From Paraburkholderia sacchari (GTDB lineage: Bacteria; Pseudomonadota; Gammaproteobacteria; Burkholderiales; Burkholderiaceae), in assembly GCF_000785435.2 (NCBI RefSeq), contig NZ_JTDB02000002.1:248001-312000 (forward strand): 64,000 nt of DNA, read 5' to 3'. Under the pieces are notes generated by a model. It was not told the origin of the DNA. It did not search any database and saw nothing but the letters and a program-made list of their open reading frames with translations. This document shows, in pieces, positions 9,483-19,001 of the stretch; within the stretch, counting starts at the first letter, position 1; each line of letters starts with the position of its first letter. The position numbers and the translations under genes were made by a program.

Positions 9483-9647
9483 CGTGTGGTTCCTCCCTGT
9501 ATGGGCTCGCGTCGTGCGCGGCCCGGTTATTTTGTCGTTGACATGCGGGGGCGCCTGCGGCGCGTACTGCCCATGCATTATTGGACCGCGCCCGCACGCC
9601 GGCGTTTCAAGCAAATGCAATGCCCGAAACACTCCACAAGCACAGGG

Positions 9648-11270
9648 TTAAACGCTGTAGCGGTTGAGCGTGTAGGCGCGATATGCGGTCACGAAGGCGT
9701 CGAACGAACCCACTTCTTCGCGTTCGAGCTTCGCCTGGTCTTCCAGTGACTCGCGCGCGAGCGCCTCGAATTGTGCCATCGCCTCGGGGGCGAGTGGACG
9801 CGAGAGGAAGTGCGCCGCATGGCGCTCGCTTTGCGCGAGCGCAAATTGCAGGAAGGATTGCTGGTTGCCGCGCATCGTTTCCAGCACGCGAGCGGAGGGC
9901 GTGAGCGAAGCGTCAGCGAGTTTCGCGCGCTGTGCCGCGAGCGAGCGCGCATGCTCGTCGCCGCCGCGCAGTGCATCAAGCACGGCGGCACTGCGCTCGA
10001 TCTTCGAAAGCAGTTCTGCCGCCCAATCTTGCAGCGAGATCGTGTCGTTGCCGCGTTTGAGTTCGAGGCCCGGGCGGCGCCCTTCCTTCGTGACGAGACC
10101 GAAATTCTCGTTCGCCTGCGCGTACTCGGCCGCCGGCAGCAGCGGGCTTTCTTCGAGCACGCAAGTAAGCAGGTAGGCATCGAGAAAACGCGCGGCTTCG
10201 AGCGAAATGCCGGTGGGCTCGAACGGATCGATGTCCATGCAGCGCACCTCGACGTATTGAACGCCGCGCGCGGCGAGCGCATGCAGCGGCCGCTCGCCCG
10301 GATACGTGACGCGCTTCGGGCGGATCGTCGAATAGAACTCGTTTTCGATCTGCAACACGTTGGTGTTGATCTGCACCCATTCGCCGTCGCGGTGCGTGCC
10401 GATGGCTTCATACGGCGGATACGGCTGGCTCACCGCCTGCGTGAGCGCGTCGAGGTAGCCTGGCAGCGTGTTGTAGTCGGCGTGCAGCGCGGCCTGGCCC
10501 GTGGTGTTCGAGTAGCCGAGGTCGCTCATGCGCAGGCTCGTCGCGTAGGGCAGATAGAGCGTGTCGGCGTCGAAGGCTTCGAGCGCATGCGCGCGGCCGC
10601 GCAGAAAGCGCGCATCGAGCGCCGGCGAGGCGCCGAACAGATACATCAGCAGCCAGCTTGTGCGGCGGAAATTGCGGATCAGCGCGAGGTAGCGCTCCGA
10701 CTGATAGTCGGTCTGCGTGGCCGTGCACTGCTCGTGCGCGAGCAGCACGCGCCACACTTCTTCGTTAAGCGAATAGTTGTAGTGGATGCCCGCGATGCAT
10801 TGCATGGTGCGGCCGTAACGCAGCGCGAGCCCCATGCGGTAGACGTACTTGAGGCGGCCGATGTTCGAGCTGCCGTAGCGTGCGATGGGAATACCTTCGT
10901 CCGTGGCGGGCAGGAGGCCCGGCATCGACTCGTTCCACAGCATCTCGCCGTCGCGCGCGAGCGTGGCGTAGACAAAGCGATGGAGCTCGTCGAGCTTTTC
11001 GAGCGTGATGGATGCATCGTGCTCGGCGGGCGTGATGATTTCGATCAGCGCTTCCGAATAGTCGGTCGTGAGCGACGGATGCGTGAGCGCCGAGCCAAGC
11101 GCCGTCGAATGCGGCGTCATGGCGAGCTGGCCGTCGCGCGTCACCCGCAGGCTTTCCTTTTCGATGCCGCGCAGACCGCGCGTGAGCGCGTCGCGATGCG
11201 GCCCGGCGCTCAGCACGGAAAGGCGCTGCGTGAGAACGTCGTTCGTGCGTGTAGAGGTCGTGTCTGGCAT
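9648..11270 (-). CDS. gshA: Glutamate-cysteine ligase
   Basis: Encodes 540 residues, close to the 518 of the E. coli enzyme, from an ATG at 11270. GshA joins glutamate and cysteine with ATP to give gamma-glutamylcysteine, the first step of glutathione synthesis in the cytosol. The sequence shows the proteobacterial-type signature GIEKESLRV (about residues 36-44), TDYSEALIE, and [16 protein letters not shown], all part of the ATP/metal and substrate site. No gshB is adjacent. No clear ribosome site precedes the chosen start. Confidence 0.93.
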   Translation of the reverse strand: MPDTTSTRTNDVLTQRLSVLSAGPHRDALTRGLRGIEKESLRVTRDGQLAMTPHSTALGSALTHPSLTTDYSEALIEIITPAEHDASITLEKLDELHRFVYATLARDGEMLWNESMPGLLPATDEGIPIARYGSSNIGRLKYVYRMGLALRYGRTMQCIAGIHYNYSLNEEVWRVLLAHEQCTATQTDYQSERYLALIRNFRRTSWLLMYLFGASPALDARFLRGRAHALEAFDADTLYLPYATSLRMSDLGYSNTTGQAALHADYNTLPGYLDALTQAVSQPYPPYEAIGTHRDGEWVQINTNVLQIENEFYSTIRPKRVTYPGERPLHALAARGVQYVEVRCMDIDPFEPTGISLEAARFLDAYLLTCVLEESPLLPAAEYAQANENFGLVTKEGRRPGLELKRGNDTISLQDWAAELLSKIERSAAVLDALRGGDEHARSLAAQRAKLADASLTPSARVLETMRGNQQSFLQFALAQSERHAAHFLSRPLAPEAMAQFEALARESLEDQAKLEREEVGSFDAFVTAYRAYTLNRYSV

Positions 11271-11408
11271 TGAAGGGCGGGTCGGGCTCTGGCCGGCGAT
11301 GCAATGCTGCACGCGCCGCCGGCAAGGGATTTTCGGTAGCGGGCACTTTAACATCTCGCTGAAAGACCTGCTTGGGGCCCCTTCGGGCGGGACTTTGCGG
11401 CTCGTCCG

Positions 11409-12488
11409 CTAGCCGCCGCGCGCCGCGCCGGCCCGATCCGCGATCTCATTCCACAGGTGCATTGCGGCATAGGCGCGCCACGGCCGCCACGCGTCGGTGC
11501 GCGCGCGCTGCTGCGTGGCGCGCACGAGCGCGGGGTCGCGCGCGGCGATGGCCTGCATCAGCACGAGGTCGGTGGCGGGCCACGCATTGGCGTCGCGCCA
11601 GGCGCGCATTGCCACGTACTCGACCGTCCAGGGGCCGATGCCAGGCAGTGCGAGCAATCCGGCGCGCATGGCGTCGAGGGTGGCGGGTCCGGCGCAGAGC
11701 TCAGCACTGGGCTCGCAATCAGGCTTGTCATGGCGACTGCGCTGCTTGCCGACGGCACGTGCACGACGCGCGGCGATGTGCGCAGGCGCCGGTTCCGGAG
11801 CGCGTTCAGTGGGACGTTCGATAACGAGCGCCCCGTTCGCCACGGCCGCCGCGAACCCTTGTAACGCAGCCACCCGTTTGCCCGGCATGCCGATCCCGGC
11901 AAGGTCGGCGGCGGCCAGCGCGGCAGGCGTGGGAAAGCGCCATGCGGTGCGCGCGTGCGCGTGGCCTTCGATGCGCCTGCCCACGCGCTCCACGAGGCGG
12001 CCCACGATGGTCGTCGCGGCCTTCACGCTCACCTGCTGGCCGACGATCGCGCGCACCACGAGTTCGAAACCCGACCAGGCTCCCGGCACGCGCAGCCCCG
12101 GCGCGGCGGCGACGAGCGGCGCGAGCCATGGATCGGCGGCAAGGCCCGCGCCGATCATGGCCGGATTCGTCTGCACGTCGAAGATGCGCGCCAGCGGCGC
12201 GGCCAGTGCGACGGCATGGGCGCTCACCGGCCCATCGACTTCGACGACAAGGCAGTGCTTGCGCGCATGGCGGCGTACGGCGAGCGTGCCGCTCGCGCCG
12301 TGGAAGTCGATCGCGCGCAGCCACGCGCCGTCTTCCACGGTTTCGACGCCTGGCGTCGCACGTCCCGCCAGAAAGCGCAGCATGCGCGGCCAGTCATACG
12401 GCGCACGAAACGGCAGCTCGAAGGTTGCGTCCGGGTTCGGGCTGTCGCTTCGCGCTTGTGGTGATTCATTCGGCAGGACGGCGCTCAA
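11409..12488 (-). CDS. alkA: DNA-3-methyladenine glycosylase II (AlkA type)
   Basis: Encodes 359 residues from a TTG start (12488) that overlaps the ada stop; GGAG lies seven to eight bases upstream. AlkA removes alkylated bases from DNA. The helix-hairpin-helix-GPD core is clear: LPGIGPWTVEY with the catalytic Asp in WPATDLVL near residue 310, and the QQVSVKAA helix near residue 155. A basic/Pro-rich insertion (about residues 225-265) separates helices in the core and is unusual. It forms an adaptive-response pair with the upstream methyltransferase gene. Confidence 0.9.
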   Translation of the reverse strand: MSAVLPNESPQARSDSPNPDATFELPFRAPYDWPRMLRFLAGRATPGVETVEDGAWLRAIDFHGASGTLAVRRHARKHCLVVEVDGPVSAHAVALAAPLARIFDVQTNPAMIGAGLAADPWLAPLVAAAPGLRVPGAWSGFELVVRAIVGQQVSVKAATTIVGRLVERVGRRIEGHAHARTAWRFPTPAALAAADLAGIGMPGKRVAALQGFAAAVANGALVIERPTERAPEPAPAHIAARRARAVGKQRSRHDKPDCEPSAELCAGPATLDAMRAGLLALPGIGPWTVEYVAMRAWRDANAWPATDLVLMQAIAARDPALVRATQQRARTDAWRPWRAYAAMHLWNEIADRAGAARGG

Positions 12489-13693
12489 GCGGTGGTCTCC
12501 GGCGTGGTGTCGGCGCGGCCGCGCTTTGAGTCTCGCTTCGCGCCGCGCGGAGGCGGGTCGCCGGCCTTCGCCGTGGCCGCGACGTGGACTTCACCCGCGC
12601 GCGCCTCGGCATCGATCAGCGCTGCCTTGCGAGCAAGCCCCCAGCGGTAGCCGGCGAGCGCGCCGCCCTTTTGCACGACGCGGTGACAGGGAATCGCCAA
12701 CGCCACCGGGTTCGATGCGCACGCGCTTGCCACGGCGCGTACCGCGCGCGGCGCGCCGAGCGTTTCGGCGATCTGCGTGTAGCTGCGCGTCTCACCATAC
12801 GGAATGCGCTGGAGTGCGTCCCAGACCCGCTGCTGGAACGCCGTCGCGGCGATGTCGAGCGGCAGCTCGATGTGCTCGCGGCGGCCATGCAGATAGGCGT
12901 CGATCTGCGCGACGAACGGCGCGAGCCCCGCCGCGTCCTCGATGCAATGCGCGTTCGAAAAGTCAGCCGAGAGGCTTGCGCTCAACTCGTTGGGATCGTC
13001 GCCGAACGCGATCCGGCAGATGCCCTTGTCCGTTGCCGCGATGAGCACGCGCCCGAGCGGCGTGACCGCGCCCGCATAGCGGATCGTGAGTCCCGCGCCC
13101 CTGCGGCGGAACGCCGACGGCGCCATGCCCAGCTCGCCCGCCACGCTCTCATAGAGCCGCGACGACGAGTTGAAGCCCGCGTCGGCGCTCGCGCGCGTGA
13201 CGTCGGCGCCTTGTGCGAGTGCGTCGCGCAGCACCGCGCCGCGGCGCGCCGCCTGGTATTGGCGAGGCGAGACGCCCAGCACGCGCTTGAAAAGGCGCTG
13301 CAGATGGAACGGGCTCAGGTGCACGACCTCGCCGAGCTGCGCTAGCGTGAGGCGCGTCTGGGGATCGGCGTCGAGGGCCGCGCAGGCGCGGCGCACGATC
13401 TCGAGTTCGCGCGGCAGGCCCCCGGGACGGCAGCGCTTGCATTCGCGGTAGCCGGCCGCGCGCGCGGCGTCTGCATCGGCGAAGAACTCGACGTTCTCGC
13501 GGCGCGGCAGACGCGACGCGCAGGACGGGCGGCAGAACACGCCGGTCGTGCGCACAGCGTAGAAGAACTGGCCGTCGGCACGCGCGTCGCGCGCCGCGAT
13601 GGCGGCCCAGCGCTCGTCGTCGGTAGTCAATGCGGGGACGGACCCAAAAACGGCAATGACCTCGTCGCGAGCGGCGCTCGGGATGGCGTTCAT
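12485..13693 (-). CDS. ada: Bifunctional Ada regulator / O6-methylguanine-DNA methyltransferase
   Basis: Encodes 402 residues; GGGAG seven bases before the ATG at 13693 fixes the start. The N-terminal zinc domain has four Cys (54, 58, 85, 88) in the Ada arrangement that accepts methyl groups from phosphotriesters. An AraC-type HTH follows (about residues 105-190). The C-terminal methyltransferase carries the acceptor Cys 336 in IPCHRVVQKGG. Methylated Ada activates its own operon, here including alkA, whose start overlaps this stop. The last 45 residues are a basic, low-complexity tail. Confidence 0.94.
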   Translation of the reverse strand: MNAIPSAARDEVIAVFGSVPALTTDDERWAAIAARDARADGQFFYAVRTTGVFCRPSCASRLPRRENVEFFADADAARAAGYRECKRCRPGGLPRELEIVRRACAALDADPQTRLTLAQLGEVVHLSPFHLQRLFKRVLGVSPRQYQAARRGAVLRDALAQGADVTRASADAGFNSSSRLYESVAGELGMAPSAFRRRGAGLTIRYAGAVTPLGRVLIAATDKGICRIAFGDDPNELSASLSADFSNAHCIEDAAGLAPFVAQIDAYLHGRREHIELPLDIAATAFQQRVWDALQRIPYGETRSYTQIAETLGAPRAVRAVASACASNPVALAIPCHRVVQKGGALAGYRWGLARKAALIDAEARAGEVHVAATAKAGDPPPRGAKRDSKRGRADTTPETTA

Positions 13694-13897
13694 TTCGTGA
13701 CTCCCGGAAATGGCGAATTCGATGGTCCCACTGTAGCGGCTCGCGCGCATGCCGGCCTGCCGGATCTTGCGCTGTCGTTCACGGGCTCTGGCCCTGGTTA
13801 CCAGGCTGTTGACGTTCAGTCGGCAAGCGCCTGCCATAAAAACGGGGCGGCGACTGCGACAATTTGGCCCAATTGCGGGTTTTCCCTTAAAAACTTG

Positions 13898-13926
13898 TTG
13901 CGCCGCGTCAGGCCGCTGTGTATAGT
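13898..13926 (+). promoter_or_regulatory. Sigma70-type promoter of a small RNA gene
   Basis: TTGCGC (13898-13903), a 17-bp spacer and TATAGT (13921-13926) form a good -35/-10 pair. It faces away from ada and reads straight into a short transcript ended by a terminator, so it does not obviously serve the downstream VOC gene. Confidence 0.6.
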
Positions 13927-13932
13927 GGTTCT

Positions 13933-13993
13933 TGTCTCCTCCATGTCTCCTCCTGATATGGATTAAGCCCGCTCACAGCAGCGGGCTTTTTTT
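13933..13993 (+). ncRNA. Candidate small RNA with two anti-Shine-Dalgarno motifs
   Basis: A predicted transcript of about 60 nt starts just after a TATAGT -10 box and ends in a strong intrinsic terminator. The 10-mer TGTCTCCTCC occurs twice (13933-13942 and 13944-13953). In the RNA each copy has CUCCUCC, complementary to the GGAGG of ribosome-binding sites. A short reading frame (ATG 13943, seven codons, TAA just before the hairpin) is also present, so a leader peptide is an alternative. From memory, a betaproteobacterial toxic small-RNA family with an anti-SD motif has been described, and this may be a member; I could not check. Confidence 0.62.
13965..13993 (+). terminator. Intrinsic terminator of the small RNA
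   Basis: AAGCCCGCT (13965-13973) and AGCGGGCTT (13980-13988) pair perfectly across a 6-nt loop and are followed by a run of T to 13993. Confidence 0.85.
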
Positions 13994-14115
13994 CGTCTGG
14001 CGGTTTCGTCGCCCCTCCCGCCGATCCCAAGCGCTCGCGTTTCCCCATTTTCCGCCTGATTTCCCTCCCCTACACTGTGTAGATCGCGCCCACGCGCACC
14101 GCTTCAGGGAGAACC

Positions 14116-14526
14116 ATGCTTATCCAGATTCGCGAAATCGATCATGTCGTCATTCGCGCGGCCGATCTCGCGGCCATGACGCGTTTCTATTGCGACGTGC
14201 TGGGCTGCCGCGTCGAGCGCGAGGAGAAAAAATTGGGGCTCGTGCAATTGCGCGCAGGCCGCTCGCTGGTCGATCTCGCCGCGATCGGCGGCGCGCTGGA
14301 CCGCGACGGGGGCGCGACGCCGTCAAGCGCTGCCGGCAACATGGATCATCTATGCCTGCGCGTGGAACCGTTCGATGGCGAGGCGCTCAAGGCCTGGCTC
14401 ACACAGATGGGCGCGCGCCCGGGTGAAGTGGTCGAGCGTTTTGGCGCGGAAGGTTTCGGGCCGTCGCTGTACCTGTTCGATCCCGAGGGCAACATGGTGG
14501 AGTTGAAGGGGCCGCCGGCGCGTTGA
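14116..14526 (+). CDS. VOC / glyoxalase-fold protein
   Basis: Encodes 136 residues. The protein has the vicinal-oxygen-chelate fold: the N-terminal DHVVIRAADLAAMTRFYCDVLG motif (His 10 a likely metal ligand), a central MDHLCLRV motif and a C-terminal FDPEGNMVELKG motif with a Glu near residue 130 that normally binds metal. Family members include glyoxalase I, dioxygenases and antibiotic-binding proteins, so the substrate cannot be read from the sequence. AGGGAGAACC precedes the ATG. It is a single gene, convergent with the YaeQ gene. Confidence 0.85.
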   Translation: MLIQIREIDHVVIRAADLAAMTRFYCDVLGCRVEREEKKLGLVQLRAGRSLVDLAAIGGALDRDGGATPSSAAGNMDHLCLRVEPFDGEALKAWLTQMGARPGEVVERFGAEGFGPSLYLFDPEGNMVELKGPPAR

Positions 14527-14575
14527 TGGCCCGCGGGCAACCCGCCAAGGCATTTATGGGAGAGCGCCCGCGCAA

Positions 14576-15130
14576 TCAGACGTTTTCAGGCGCCTTGAAG
14601 ACAGTCCATTCGACCGCGACGGGTTCGCTCGCGGTGTTGCCGATCCAGGCGGCGCGGTCCTGCACGGTGCACTGAAGGCGCATCGTCCGTTCCGCCAGAG
14701 CCCCGAGCGACGCCGCCACGCCCTCGCCCAGCGACCACACCGTCACGTTGCGCAGCCGCTCCACCTTGCTGCGCACGCCCTGCCACCAGATATCCGAGGT
14801 GCGTCCGCCGTAAGCGATCACGATTACCTCCTCGGCACGCCCGCTCGCCTTGGCGATGCGGCGCTCGTCGGGCTGACCCACTTCGATCCAGGTCTGCACC
14901 GCGCCGGTGTAGTCCTTGCACCAGAGCGAGGGCTCATCGGTGTCCGACAGCCCTTTGCAGAATTCGAGACGATCGCTGGCAAACAGCGCGAACGCGGCGA
15001 TGCGCACCATCATCCGCTCGTCAGTTTCGGACGGATGACATGCAATGGTGAGCGCATGGTCGGCGTAGTAATGCCGGTCCATGTCCGCGATCTGCAGTTC
15101 TGCCTTATAGATGGTCGATTTGAGTGCCAT
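14576..15130 (-). CDS. yaeQ: YaeQ family protein
   Basis: Encodes 184 residues, the usual length for YaeQ. The pattern MALKSTIYKAELQIADMDR at the start, HPSETDERMMVRI (about residues 32-44), PDERRIAKA and the WWQG segment match this small nuclease-like (PD-(D/E)XK fold) family. The E. coli protein was studied as a suppressor of RfaH-dependent phenotypes, but its cellular role remains unclear. It stands alone between the VOC gene and a small exported protein gene. Confidence 0.88.
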   Translation of the reverse strand: MALKSTIYKAELQIADMDRHYYADHALTIACHPSETDERMMVRIAAFALFASDRLEFCKGLSDTDEPSLWCKDYTGAVQTWIEVGQPDERRIAKASGRAEEVIVIAYGGRTSDIWWQGVRSKVERLRNVTVWSLGEGVAASLGALAERTMRLQCTVQDRAAWIGNTASEPVAVEWTVFKAPENV

Positions 15131-15401
15131 ATCGAATAGAGGAAACCCCGTGCGAGTTCCGCGCCGCGCAAAAGCCGCACATGATAGCGAGTTTCCAGCA
15201 GATTCTGTGCCGGATTCATTGGACAGAGATGCGCTGGTTTATCGCGATGGTCGATCGCGAAAATGACGGTGCAATGACGGGGTCGAGGCGCGCGGCCGGA
15301 GACAGGCCGATGATGAGCCGATTAAAGGCGGATGAGCGACCGGATCGAAGGCCCGGTCGGGACGCGCGAGCCGCTCGTGGAGGGCGGCTCGCCGGCGCAC
15401 A

Positions 15402-15743
15402 TTACTGCTTGATGAAGCGGTCGGTGGTCCAGAGGCCCTGGTCGTCGGTGTTCGCCGCATTGACGAATTCGACGTCATGGCCTACCACGCGCACAATGCG
15501 GAACGACTGATTTTCGGGCGTGGAAAGGCAGCGATAATCGGCGAAATATTCCTGCATCTGCTGATGCTCGCCAGCCTGCTCGTGCAAGGAAACCGCGTCG
15601 AGTTTGTCCTTCGAGAGGCAGCCATACGAGCCAGGCTTGAGCTGAACGGTTTGCTGCGGCTTCAAGGCGGAATCCTGCGCTTGTGCGGAAACGGCGCAAA
15701 GGAGACCGGTGGCGAATGCGGTCATCGCGAATAGCATTTTCAT
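15402..15743 (-). CDS. Small exported protein of unknown function
   Basis: Encodes 113 residues. AGGAGA six bases upstream supports the ATG at 15743. A Sec signal peptide (about residues 1-21, ending AQAQ) leads to a short periplasmic domain with two Cys that could form a disulphide (GCLSKDK and RCLSTPE). The two segments around the Cys look partly alike. I do not recognise the family. The gene is isolated, with about 270 bp on its 3' side and 445 bp on its 5' side before the next genes. Confidence 0.72.
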   Translation of the reverse strand: MKMLFAMTAFATGLLCAVSAQAQDSALKPQQTVQLKPGSYGCLSKDKLDAVSLHEQAGEHQQMQEYFADYRCLSTPENQSFRIVRVVGHDVEFVNAANTDDQGLWTTDRFIKQ

Positions 15744-16188
15744 GGTTGTCTCCTGTCTTATCAGAGTTGGCACTTTACGGCTTGCTCCGATTCCGTATAG
15801 CGCCGCAGGCTTATACTCAGGTTAGCTATGTATTTAACTTCTACGCACGGCACGCTTTTTTAAATCTAGAAGAGCGCAAAAGGACTGCAAGAAGAACTTG
15901 TGTGCGAGCGCAGCAGTTGCACGTCGACTGTGACCCAGTGCTGGTGCAAAGTACGCGAAATGACCGTATTAATCCGATTTTCGGTCGCATGACGCGGTGC
16001 ACATAAGGTCGCGGTGCAAATGCCTGGGCGTGAGGCCATTTAGTCATCAGATGCAGAATAAAAACGATGCCAGCCGTGTGTGGAATGCATTGCTTTCTCT
16101 TGCGCCCGGCGCGTATGGTGCGCCCTCGCCTTCGCTTGCATCCCGGCGATCTTCGTGGATAAATCGGGGCTTCCCACTGGAGAAACCC
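15744..16188. other. Gene-free stretch, nothing convincing
   Basis: The interval between the small exported protein gene and the LysE gene has a lower GC left half and no frame with coding character. I see no strong terminator, repeat or RNA here; it probably holds the two divergent promoters. Confidence 0.5.
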
Positions 16189-16815
16189 ATGTCCCTCACT
16201 CACTGGTTGCCGTTCGCAATCGCGTCGGCCATTCTCGTCACCATTCCCGGACCCACGGTCTTGCTGGTCGTCTCCTACGCGCTTGGCCATGGGCGCCGCT
16301 ATGCGCTGGCGACAACCGCAGGCGTCGCGCTCGGCGACTTCACCGCGATGACCGCGTCCATGCTTGGCCTCGGCGTGATCCTCGCCGCCTCCGCAGCACT
16401 GTTTTCGATGCTCAAGTGGGTCGGCGCCGCCTATCTGATCTATCTGGGCATCAAGCTCTGGCGCGCACCGATTGCCACCGCCGACGCGCCCGATACTTCC
16501 GAAACCCGCACGGGCCGGATCTTCGCGCATGCCTATGCAGTCACCGCACTCAACCCAAAGAGCATCATTTTCTTTGTCGCGTTCGTGCCGCAGTTCATCG
16601 ATCCGCACACGGCCGCGATGCCGCAAATCGTCATATTCGAGGCCACGTTCCTCGCACTCGCCACGTTCAATGCGTTCGGTTACGCGCTGCTCGCGGCGGC
16701 CGCGCGCAAGGCGGTGCGCAGTCCGCGCGTGCAGCGCCTCGTCAATCGTACTGGCGGTTCGTTGCTGATCGGCGCTGGGATTTTCGCGGCTGCCTGGAAG
16801 AAGTCGGCGGCCTGA
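16189..16815 (+). CDS. LysE/RhtB-family amino-acid exporter
   Basis: Encodes 208 residues; GGAG is about six bases upstream of the ATG. The protein has the six-helix pattern of this family and its N-terminal signature TIPGPTVLLVVSYALGHGRR (about residues 18-37), then YLIYLGIKLW and ALNPKSIIFFVAFVPQF, the second family landmark. It should export an amino acid or derivative from the cytoplasm by proton exchange; which one cannot be told. A second, distinct family member lies at 55.4 kb. Confidence 0.9.
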   Translation: MSLTHWLPFAIASAILVTIPGPTVLLVVSYALGHGRRYALATTAGVALGDFTAMTASMLGLGVILAASAALFSMLKWVGAAYLIYLGIKLWRAPIATADAPDTSETRTGRIFAHAYAVTALNPKSIIFFVAFVPQFIDPHTAAMPQIVIFEATFLALATFNAFGYALLAAAARKAVRSPRVQRLVNRTGGSLLIGAGIFAAAWKKSAA

Positions 16816-16926
16816 GTATGTGGGGCGGCCCACCTTCGCTCACGAGAATCGATAACCACCTGTCGCGCAAGTTGTAGCTTTCCAGCTACAATGGAATCGC
16901 AACCGCTTGACAACCAGGAGGTTATC

Positions 16927-17088
16927 GTGATCGAACACGTAATACTGGGCGCGTTTCTGGTTATTCCCCTCGTCATTGTCGTTTTCCTGTTTTCGGATGA
17001 AATCCTCGAGGAGCATAGGCAGCGCGTAGAAGCGGGGGCTCCTCATATCGACTGGCGTCATCCGCTGCGCAGTATCCTGCACCACTGA
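16927..17088 (+). CDS. Small single-pass membrane protein
   Basis: Encodes 53 residues from GTG 16927, which is preceded by a perfect AGGAGG (16916-16921) with a 5-bp spacer; an in-frame ATG at 16891 has no such site. The first 20 residues form one hydrophobic helix rich in Ile/Val/Leu/Phe, followed by a charged tail with acidic, Arg/Gln and His residues. It may be a small envelope protein. I do not recognise it. The excellent ribosome site is the main support that it is made. Confidence 0.6.
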   Translation: MIEHVILGAFLVIPLVIVVFLFSDEILEEHRQRVEAGAPHIDWRHPLRSILHH

Positions 17089-17380
17089 GCCCCAGTGGCA
17101 GGACTAGCGCCCGGGCCGAATCCCGGGCAGTTGGCTCGCGCGCGGCGCGAGTGGCGTCGCTTGACCCAACCGCTTGGCCCAACTCATGGCAGACCCTGTG
17201 CACGTCGCGACGAACCGATCGCGGCGCGGGCCCGCGTCTGCTGCCAATCTTCGCAATCTGTCCGGGCATCCGCGTCATTCATCGTCGACGTAATGCGTCG
17301 TTACCACTTGCAGCACCTGTATCCGCGCATCGCACCCACAATCGGGCGCATGTTTTCGAAGGGTTCTCGAGGAGAACGAC

Positions 17381-17746
17381 ATGCAAAAGATTGCAGCGGT
17401 ACTACTGGTGACAGCAGGCTGCCTGACAGCGGCTGGCCCGGCCAGCGCGCATGACCACGGCGGTGATGTGGTAGGGGCGCTGGTCGGCGGCGCACTGATT
17501 GGCGCAGTGGTAGGCGCCGCGATGAGCAGCGAGCCAGCCGTCGTGTACGGGCCGCCGCCGGTCTATGCCGAGCCGGCCCAGGTTGCCGCGCCAGTCTATG
17601 CGCAGCCTGCTCCCGTCTACACTGCCACGCCGGCACCGGGCAGTTGCTATGACCAATACTCGGGCCGCTATGTGCCGTGCGCTCCGCCGCAGCCCGCACC
17701 GCCGGCACCCTACTATGACGGCTACGGACAATCTGACGACTGGTAA
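17381..17746 (+). CDS. Exported glycine-zipper-like protein with Pro/Tyr repeats
   Basis: Encodes 121 residues; CGAGGAGAACGAC precedes the ATG. A signal peptide (about residues 1-23, ending ASA) is followed by His/Asp, then a glycine/Ala-rich hydrophobic stretch of about 22 residues (GALVGGALIGAVVGAAM) resembling glycine-zipper segments of surface proteins. The rest is Pro/Ala/Tyr-rich with repeated PVY and PAPVY units and two Cys. It is probably a periplasmic or outer-membrane-associated protein of unknown role. Confidence 0.7.
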   Translation: MQKIAAVLLVTAGCLTAAGPASAHDHGGDVVGALVGGALIGAVVGAAMSSEPAVVYGPPPVYAEPAQVAAPVYAQPAPVYTATPAPGSCYDQYSGRYVPCAPPQPAPPAPYYDGYGQSDDW

Positions 17747-17807
17747 GCCAGATAATTCGGCATGCAAATTAATGGCGCTGCCGCGTTTTCTGGCAGCGGC
17801 CTCTCGC

Positions 17808-18869
17808 TTACATCAAAACCGCTTGTTCTACGGGCGTGATCTGCAGATTCAACTTTTGCGTGAGCCTGATCACCGTGAATTCGACCTCGCGTCCGATGCG
17901 CGAAGCGTCGAGTAAGCGCTGAAGCGCGTCAATTCCATCGACGGCCACGCCATCGATCGCCACGATCGTATCGTCCACCCGCAGACCACCGAGCGCCGCC
18001 GGGCTTCCCTTGACGATTTCCATAACGCGCACACCGCTAGTCGTTTGGACTTCGAAGTAACGCTGAATCTTGCGCGCAATCGGCACCGTGGTTCCGGCAA
18101 TGCCGACGTGTGCGCGCCGCACGCGCCCGTGAGCAAACAGTTGCGTGATGACCCATTTCGCGGTGTCGATCGCGGTAGCAAAGCAGATGGCCTGCGCGCC
18201 GGGAATGATCGCGGTGTTCACGCCGATCACGTGTCCCGCCGAGTTCACGAGCGGGCCGCCGGAATTACCGGGATTGAGCGCGGCGTCGGTCTGAATCACG
18301 TCGTAGATCATGCGGCCCGAGTTCGAACGCAACGAGCGGCCGAGCGCGGAAACCACACCGGTGGTGACGGTCTGGGCGAGCCCCAGCGGACTGCCCACGG
18401 CAATCGCGATCTGCCCGACGCGCAGCTTCGCCGATTCGCCGAGTTCGGCGTGCGGCAGAATCTCGGACGCGCCAATGCGCAGCACGGCAAGGTCAGTGCT
18501 CGGGTCATCGCCGACAAGATCGGCATCGTAGGTCGCGCCGTCGGCAAGCGTGACGCGCAGCGTGCTTGCGCCGTGCACGACGTGGCTGTTGGTGAGCAGA
18601 TAGCCATCGGGCGTGAACAAAAAGCCCGAACCGCTGCCGCCGCGCGCGGCGTCGCTGCCGGGTGCCCGGCGCTCGACGGCGATATGGGCGACGGACTGCT
18701 GGACGCGCTCGAGCGCGCCGATGACGGTTCGCGAATAGGCGTCGAGCAGGACGTCGTCGCCTTGGGCAGCGGGATGCGCGCTGTCAGGCGAAAGGTCGCG
18801 AGCGAGATCGTCGATGAAGGAGGGGCGGCTTCCCACGATCAGAATTCTCCGATGAAAGTGGGCGTACAT
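17808..18869 (-). CDS. HtrA-like S1C serine protease with one PDZ domain
   Basis: Encodes 353 residues from ATG 18869; an in-frame GTG at 18962 would add 31 residues with no better ribosome site. The chymotrypsin-fold protease has its triad at His 96 (NSHVV), Asp 126 (STDLAVL) and Ser 203 (GNSGGPL), followed by one PDZ domain (about residues 255-345). HtrA proteases degrade or refold damaged envelope proteins. Unusually, no clear signal peptide or membrane anchor is visible at the chosen start, so either the start is wrong or the enzyme is cytoplasmic. Confidence 0.85.
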   Translation of the reverse strand: MYAHFHRRILIVGSRPSFIDDLARDLSPDSAHPAAQGDDVLLDAYSRTVIGALERVQQSVAHIAVERRAPGSDAARGGSGSGFLFTPDGYLLTNSHVVHGASTLRVTLADGATYDADLVGDDPSTDLAVLRIGASEILPHAELGESAKLRVGQIAIAVGSPLGLAQTVTTGVVSALGRSLRSNSGRMIYDVIQTDAALNPGNSGGPLVNSAGHVIGVNTAIIPGAQAICFATAIDTAKWVITQLFAHGRVRRAHVGIAGTTVPIARKIQRYFEVQTTSGVRVMEIVKGSPAALGGLRVDDTIVAIDGVAVDGIDALQRLLDASRIGREVEFTVIRLTQKLNLQITPVEQAVLM

Positions 18870-18967
18870 GCAGGTAACAAGAAGCAATTTCAAGATCCTC
18901 GCCGATGCCAAAAAATTGGCGACGAGAGGTACGTATCGAGGGTCGGAAGATCCTGTGGGCACAAACG

Positions 18968-18995
18968 TTAACGATTGTCAGATCGACGGTGTAAT
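18968..18995 (+). promoter_or_regulatory. Possible promoter of a second small RNA
   Basis: TTAACG (18968-18973), 16 bp, TGTAAT (18990-18995). The -10 overlaps the left arm of an 8-bp inverted repeat, AATCATTG (18993-19000) and CAATGATT (19023-19030), which could be an operator or an RNA stem. Confidence 0.35.
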
Positions 18996-19001
18996 CATTG
19001 A

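Noticed and set aside
16154..16161. Isolated DnaA-box-like GTGGATAA
   Set aside because: A single site with a mismatch in the full 9-mer and no neighbours, expected by chance in 64 kb.
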